Source: an uncultured Saprospiraceae bacterium
GTDB taxonomy: Bacteria; Bacteroidota; Bacteroidia; Chitinophagales; Saprospiraceae
Length of the DNA: 37,634 nt
Direction: 5' to 3'
Assembly (NCBI GenBank): GCA_937941765.1
Contig: CALDGQ010000154.1
Span: 1-37,634, forward strand
Below are positions 33,782-37,634 of the stretch, piece by piece (position 1 is the stretch's first letter; each line of letters opens with the position of its first letter). The position numbers and the translations under genes are program-made. The notes beneath the pieces are model-generated. The model worked only from the letters and a program-made list of their open reading frames with translations, did no database searches and had not been told where the DNA came from.

Positions 33782-33943
33782 GTACTTATTTAAGGACTCT
33801 TTCGATACTAAATTTGAATTAAAATGAATCCTTACACAAACGAAGTGAGAAAAATCCCCATTTGTAATTCCTTGAATAGCAACTTTTTGAATAACTTTAC
33901 GTCATAATATTGAATGTTATTTAGATAAAGTAAATCAAGCAAT

Positions 33944-35128
33944 TTGAAATTTCCTGAACAGTGGATTAAACTTAAAGAATGGTTTCTTGATAATCTCCAA
34001 ATTGGAACTAATCGTGAAACGCATGAATTAGAAGAGGTTGAGGATAAAGCAGAAATCCCGGATGAATATTTAGAAAGATTTACGCTCAATCCATTGTACG
34101 ACAAATCTCAAGTGCTTGCTCGAGAAGAAGAAATTTCCGTCCTAGAAAAAGCTTACAATAATTATAAAATAACAAAGAATGCACTTTTGCTTGTTGGTGA
34201 AGCAGGAGCTGGTATGAGTAGCTTGCTGAATGCGAGTTGCAGTTTGTATGGTCAAGTCCATATTATGGAAAATGACACCAATTTTAATTCGCATCATCAG
34301 CTGTGTAAAGAATTATCAAAAGTATTAGGAATTGAAGATGCTAAAAATTTAGAAGATTTAGCTTCAAAAATCGGTGAGGAAGAACGTGTTATTGTTTTTG
34401 AAAATGTGGAAAGATTGTTTTTGAGAAAAGTTGGCGGATTCAATTTGTTAGAAGATTTCTTGCTTTTTATACACTCCACAAAAGAAAAAATCTATTGGAT
34501 CACTACAATCAATAAGTATAGTTTGTATTATCTGGAAAGCACCATAGGTTTTACCTCAAATTTCCTTTCTATTGTTAGATTACAGCCATTTGTTTTTGAA
34601 AGCATGAAAAAAGTAATTTTGGATAGAAATAAATCTTTTGAAATTGTTTATTTGAAACCAAAAGGAATGACCAAGCGAATGGCCAATAAGTACAAGGCTA
34701 TGAGTGCGCCCGAAAAGCAAGAAAGTTTAGAGTCTGCTTTTTTTAAGCAAATGTTCCAATTTTCAAACGGGAATATTTCTCGTTCCATGTTGTTTTGGAA
34801 AAAATCAATTCATCGGGTCAAAGAAAAGAAGGTATATGTTCGTGCATTTGATCCAAAATTGAATGTTGAATTGTCTCTACATGAGTTAATGATATTAGAA
34901 GCCATCATGCAACACACTTCTTTATCTGTCAAAGAGTTGAGAATGGTTTTGAGAAACTCAAGTAAAGGGAGTCGATTATCACTAGAATTTTTACGTGAGA
35001 AAAATCTCGTATACCCGAAAAAATACAAAGAATCTGATGATTTAGAATATCAAATCAATCTGTTGTATCTAAAAGAATTGCAAAGTCTGTTTCACAGCAG
35101 ATTGAATCGAAATTTTAATCTAACGTAA
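33944..35128 (+). CDS. AAA+/STAND-like ATPase with degenerate Walker motifs
   Basis: A 394-residue protein with an AAA+ fold (about 55-290) and probably a winged-helix C-terminus (about 300-394, SLHELMILEAIMQHTSLSVKEL). The P-loop is GEAGAGMSS at 85-93: Met replaces the catalytic Lys (ATG where AAG would be expected), and the Walker B strand VIVFENVE (149-156) has Glu for the usual Asp. Sensor-1-like WITTIN (185-190) and GNISRSMLFW (276-285) remain, so ATP may be bound weakly but hydrolysis is doubtful. The only in-frame start is TTG 33944 (no ATG until Met 91). The stop TAA overlaps the ATG of the MscS gene by one base, so the two are coupled. No promoter clearly seen. Confidence 0.75.
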   Translation: MKFPEQWIKLKEWFLDNLQIGTNRETHELEEVEDKAEIPDEYLERFTLNPLYDKSQVLAREEEISVLEKAYNNYKITKNALLLVGEAGAGMSSLLNASCSLYGQVHIMENDTNFNSHHQLCKELSKVLGIEDAKNLEDLASKIGEEERVIVFENVERLFLRKVGGFNLLEDFLLFIHSTKEKIYWITTINKYSLYYLESTIGFTSNFLSIVRLQPFVFESMKKVILDRNKSFEIVYLKPKGMTKRMANKYKAMSAPEKQESLESAFFKQMFQFSNGNISRSMLFWKKSIHRVKEKKVYVRAFDPKLNVELSLHELMILEAIMQHTSLSVKELRMVLRNSSKGSRLSLEFLREKNLVYPKKYKESDDLEYQINLLYLKELQSLFHSRLNRNFNLT

Positions 35129-36039
35129 TGAAAAGATATTGGAGTAAAACACTTTTGGTTTTCGTAACAGCATTGTTACCATTTACGTTGATTGCCCAGC
35201 AACCTGATATTGTTGGCGATGTAACCGGAAATGTTGGTTCAGCGTTGGAAAAAGCAACTAATATTATTTCTGCCGAAAATATATTAACAGCGATTGTGAT
35301 CTTATTCATGATTTGGCTGACAACCCGAATCAATAACTGGTCGATGAAATATTTGGTGAAACGATTTAATCGTCACCGTTTAAAAATATTAAGAGCACAG
35401 CCGATTATCAATGTATTGTTATGGATTATTGGATTGTTTAGTTTGATCTTTACTTTATTTCATCCTTCTCAAGAAGCATTGATGGCGATGATGGGATCTT
35501 CTGCTTTGGCTTTGGGATTTGCAGCACAGGATATTGTTAAAAATATCTTTGGAGGATTATTGATTCTTTTTGATCGTCCTTTTCAAATTGGGGACCGGGT
35601 CAACATCGATAATAGTTATGGTGAGGTGATGAATATCGGATTGAGAAATACGCAAATTAATACGTTAGATGACTCAATTGTCACCGTTCCAAATGCAAAA
35701 ATAATTAGTGATAATGTTTCTAACGCGAATTCAGGTGCATTGGATTGTATGGTTGTTGTTGACTTATGGTTGCCGATTGATATCAATGTGGAGACCGTTC
35801 GAAAAATTGCTTTTGAAGCAGCCATCACTTCCAGATATTTGAATATTGATAAGCCAGTTGTTATTTTATTTTTCGATCATTTTGATGCCACTCCTTCTAC
35901 CAATGTCAAAATTAAGGCGTATGTTTTGGATGCTCGTTATGAAAAAGCATTTGCGGGTGATGTGACGGAAGCTGCTAAGAAAGCCTTGAAATCTGCTGGT
36001 GCTTATAATGCAAACCGAGAGATGAAAAAATTGGAGTAA
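35128..36039 (+). CDS. mscS: MscS-family mechanosensitive channel
   Basis: A 303-residue small-conductance mechanosensitive channel. After a signal-like N-terminus (residues 1-23, ending LIAQ) there are membrane helices near 50-68 and 88-110, then the pore helix region MMGSSALALGFAAQDIVKNIFGGLLILFDRPFQIGDRV (about 120-157), the most conserved part of the family. A beta domain (VNIDNSYGEVMNIGLRNTQI, then TVPNAKIISDNV) and the alpha/beta C-terminal cage follow. It likely releases solutes on osmotic downshock. Its ATG overlaps the stop of the AAA+ gene, an unusual coupling for this family. Confidence 0.92.
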   Translation: MKRYWSKTLLVFVTALLPFTLIAQQPDIVGDVTGNVGSALEKATNIISAENILTAIVILFMIWLTTRINNWSMKYLVKRFNRHRLKILRAQPIINVLLWIIGLFSLIFTLFHPSQEALMAMMGSSALALGFAAQDIVKNIFGGLLILFDRPFQIGDRVNIDNSYGEVMNIGLRNTQINTLDDSIVTVPNAKIISDNVSNANSGALDCMVVVDLWLPIDINVETVRKIAFEAAITSRYLNIDKPVVILFFDHFDATPSTNVKIKAYVLDARYEKAFAGDVTEAAKKALKSAGAYNANREMKKLE

Positions 36040-36044
36040 TCAGT

Positions 36045-36135
36045 TTGACCGCTGCGCTCTTAGATCGCTTTGCTTTTGGATCGTCAATTTGCTGCGCAAA
36101 TTTTGCTTATAGATCGCTAGCGCTTTTGGACGGAT
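36045..36135. repeat. Imperfect 49-base repeat with palindromic core
   Basis: TAGATCGCT.TTGCTTTTGGATCG at 36061-36083 is repeated about 49 bases on as TAGATCGCTAGCGCTTTTGGACGG (36110-36133). A palindrome AATTTGCTGCGCAAATT lies between them (36087-36103). It sits just downstream of mscS, where it could affect transcript ending. The remaining 190 bases to the zinc-ribbon gene hold no feature apart from a promoter-like box at 36308. Confidence 0.6.
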
Positions 36136-36307
36136 TCACTTTCAAATATTGATTTCCCAAATTATTAAATTTCAGTTTTAGTACGTGTCTGCGCACTAGT
36201 GAAAGGCAATTTTGAGAAAATGTATAATTTCTATCTGCTTGAGAATAGGTCTAAATGCAAAGCAATCTTAAACCTATTTTCCCTAAGAAAATTGCGACTC
36301 TTTTTAC

Positions 36308-36315
36308 TATCTTAG
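36308..36315 (+). promoter_or_regulatory. Possible -7 box giving a leaderless transcript
   Basis: TATCTTAG, one mismatch from TAnnTTTG, ends 7 bases before the ATG at 36323, so the start site would be at or near the ATG. The same type of box (TATCTTTA, then CGCC) precedes the 28221 gene. Confidence 0.3.
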
Positions 36316-36322
36316 CGCCACT

Positions 36323-37357
36323 ATGAGTACTTGCTCTAAATGCCAACAAACAATTTTAAACAACGCCCAATTTTGTCATAATTGTGGCTCCAGTCAATCT
36401 GATTCTGATTGTAGCAACTGTGGATATCTTAATCCTAGTGGTTGGATTCGTTGCGAAAATTGTGGTCTTGCTCCAGGCATGACTTCAGAAATGACTGATG
36501 AGTTTGATAAAAGTTTCGTTATAGACTTTCGTGAAATACCTGCACTCCAACCTCAAATTGTAAGGCACTTCAACGAATATTTAAATCAAAAGACAAAGGA
36601 AGAATTTGGGACGGAAGCAATGTGTGATTATCTCACCATTTTTAAAAAATCTGATTATCCAGAAGATGTTAGGGAGATGGCTGCGAAATTAGCGGAGCAA
36701 GTTTACACCATTCATTGTCGGCAAGACGAGTTTATCCAACAAAATATTGACGAACTTTTAATTCAAACATTTTCAAGTATTGTTGACGAATTCTTTTTGA
36801 GTTATTGTTATAATGATGAACCTTTACCTAATGGTGAAGCGGCAGCAACGACACCACTTCCAGCTAAAACGCAAGTACCTACACGAGATATCGATGCAGC
36901 CAACTTGCCTTTGCCAACACATGATCGAGAAGTAGATATTCCACTTGATGAAGGACAACCAACCAATCAATATCCTGTAATCAAAGATGTAATTACTTTT
37001 TTTGATGTTGAAAGTAGTCCTTATAAAATTTATAGCGACCTTAATAAAATGCCATCTAGAATTTTAGATGAGGTCAAAAAGAATTTTCTATTTAATGCTC
37101 CAGAAGAAAATGTATTGTTGATTTATGATGATACTGTTTTTGGCTCTGGAAGTACTGGATTCGCTTTGACCGAACATGCGGTCTATTGGAAAACTCATTT
37201 CCAAAATGCACACCGAACTTATTATCAAGAAATCATGAATCTTGAAATGGATGGAAGTAAATTGATGGTCAACAACACGTTGTTTGATATTGATGCTTCT
37301 GTTAATTATAAAGTTTATGAGTGGTTGAAAGGGAAAGCTTTTGAAGGTATGGCTTAG
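36323..37357 (+). CDS. Double zinc-ribbon protein with C-terminal beta domain
   Basis: A 344-residue soluble protein. Two zinc ribbons stand at the N-terminus: C4-C7...C18-C21 and C30-C33...C44-C47 (CxxC pairs, SGWIRCENCG). A helical middle part (about 60-160) and a Pro/Thr/Ala-rich linker (165-205, with LPLPTHDRE) follow. The last about 110 residues (NAPEENVLLIYDDTVFGSGSTGFALTEHAVYWK...) form a beta/alpha domain that is widespread with zinc ribbons in Bacteroidota and is similar to a PH-like domain; no catalytic residues can be named. Probably a scaffold or binding protein. It may be read from a leaderless transcript. Confidence 0.8.
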   Translation: MSTCSKCQQTILNNAQFCHNCGSSQSDSDCSNCGYLNPSGWIRCENCGLAPGMTSEMTDEFDKSFVIDFREIPALQPQIVRHFNEYLNQKTKEEFGTEAMCDYLTIFKKSDYPEDVREMAAKLAEQVYTIHCRQDEFIQQNIDELLIQTFSSIVDEFFLSYCYNDEPLPNGEAAATTPLPAKTQVPTRDIDAANLPLPTHDREVDIPLDEGQPTNQYPVIKDVITFFDVESSPYKIYSDLNKMPSRILDEVKKNFLFNAPEENVLLIYDDTVFGSGSTGFALTEHAVYWKTHFQNAHRTYYQEIMNLEMDGSKLMVNNTLFDIDASVNYKVYEWLKGKAFEGMA

Positions 37358-37573
37358 TGTTTATTTACATTATTTTCCTTTGAACAGCCTAATGCTTGTA
37401 AAAAAGTAAATTGATTTGGCTCGGACTATTGCACTGGTCGTCAAATTACCTGCTTTTAATTTAATTTAAACTAATCTATTTAGGGATATCCATAAGTAGT
37501 GAGAATTGATTAAATTTTACTGAATTCCCCTAGTATTATTTCATTAATTTTACTTTGTCCTCGCCGGACTGGC

Positions 37574-37600
37574 AATACTTTTTCCCGATGAAAAAGTATT
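37574..37600. repeat. A/T hairpin near the window end
   Basis: AATACTTTTT-CCCGATG-AAAAAGTATT is a perfect 10 bp stem with a 7-base loop, followed by CAAAAAATC. It is similar to the hairpin at 19388-19422. Otherwise the stretch 37358-37634 (277 bases) holds no gene I can support, nor does the first 155 bases of the window. Confidence 0.6.
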
Positions 37601-37634
37601 CAAAAAATCCTGGCTTTACACAGTTTTTAACGCT

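Overview
This 37.6 kb window is AT-rich DNA, apparently chromosomal, from a member of the Bacteroidota. The evidence is the gene complement: a TonB-dependent receptor of the outer-membrane beta-barrel type 3 kind, a tail of a type IX secretion (T9SS) cargo protein, a SulP transporter, and many small secreted proteins whose signal peptides end in ..AQ or ..GQ. Bacteroidota-style promoters (TAnnTTTG at -7) and the scarcity of Shine-Dalgarno sites agree with this. The overall look suggests Saprospiria, but that narrower placement is an inference. No phage, plasmid, insertion-sequence transposase, CRISPR array, rRNA or tRNA was found.

Layout. 1-2.4 kb: two secreted or envelope proteins on the minus strand, separated by a dispersed palindromic repeat. 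2.6-3.8 kb: aspartate kinase. 4.2-5.4 kb: an unrecognised three-ORF cassette (35, 78 and 295 codons), the last a cysteine-rich protein with a degenerate zincin-like HE motif, followed by three tandem copies of a ~108 bp palindromic unit. 5.8-8.0 kb: a tdh-kbl operon that turns threonine into glycine and acetyl-CoA. 8.1-10.1 kb: an orphan HsdR_N nuclease-like domain, a small glycosyltransferase-like protein and a beta-barrel protein. 10.4-14.3 kb: two convergent subtilases of different subfamilies; the membrane-bound one has a separate upstream paralogue of just its membrane domain. 14.4-16.5 kb: trxB and class II fructose-bisphosphate aldolase.

16.5-22 kb: a DUF6624-like lipoprotein, a secreted CocE/NonD (S15-type) hydrolase, a thioredoxin-fold lipoprotein and an ArnT/GT39-type membrane glycosyltransferase. 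22-28.5 kb: the TonB-type receptor, a small secreted protein coupled to a VOC protein, a SulP anion transporter with STAS domain, and a small acidic membrane protein. 28.6-32.8 kb: an NTF2-like protein, a GNAT acetyltransferase, a membrane-anchored coiled-coil protein and DNA primase. 32.8-33.6 kb: a gene-poor stretch with a possible small RNA, a GC-rich multi-hairpin element, and the C-terminal tail plus terminator of an otherwise deleted T9SS cargo gene. 33.6-37.4 kb: a small membrane protein, a degenerate AAA+ protein translationally coupled to an MscS channel, and a zinc-ribbon protein.

Most genes are ordinary housekeeping or envelope functions. The unusual material lies in four places: the 4.2-5.8 kb cassette with its repeats; a family of hexanucleotide-armed palindromes at 21.9 and 24.6 kb; the AAA+ protein with Met for Lys in its Walker A loop fused in expression to MscS; and the subtilase membrane-domain duplication.
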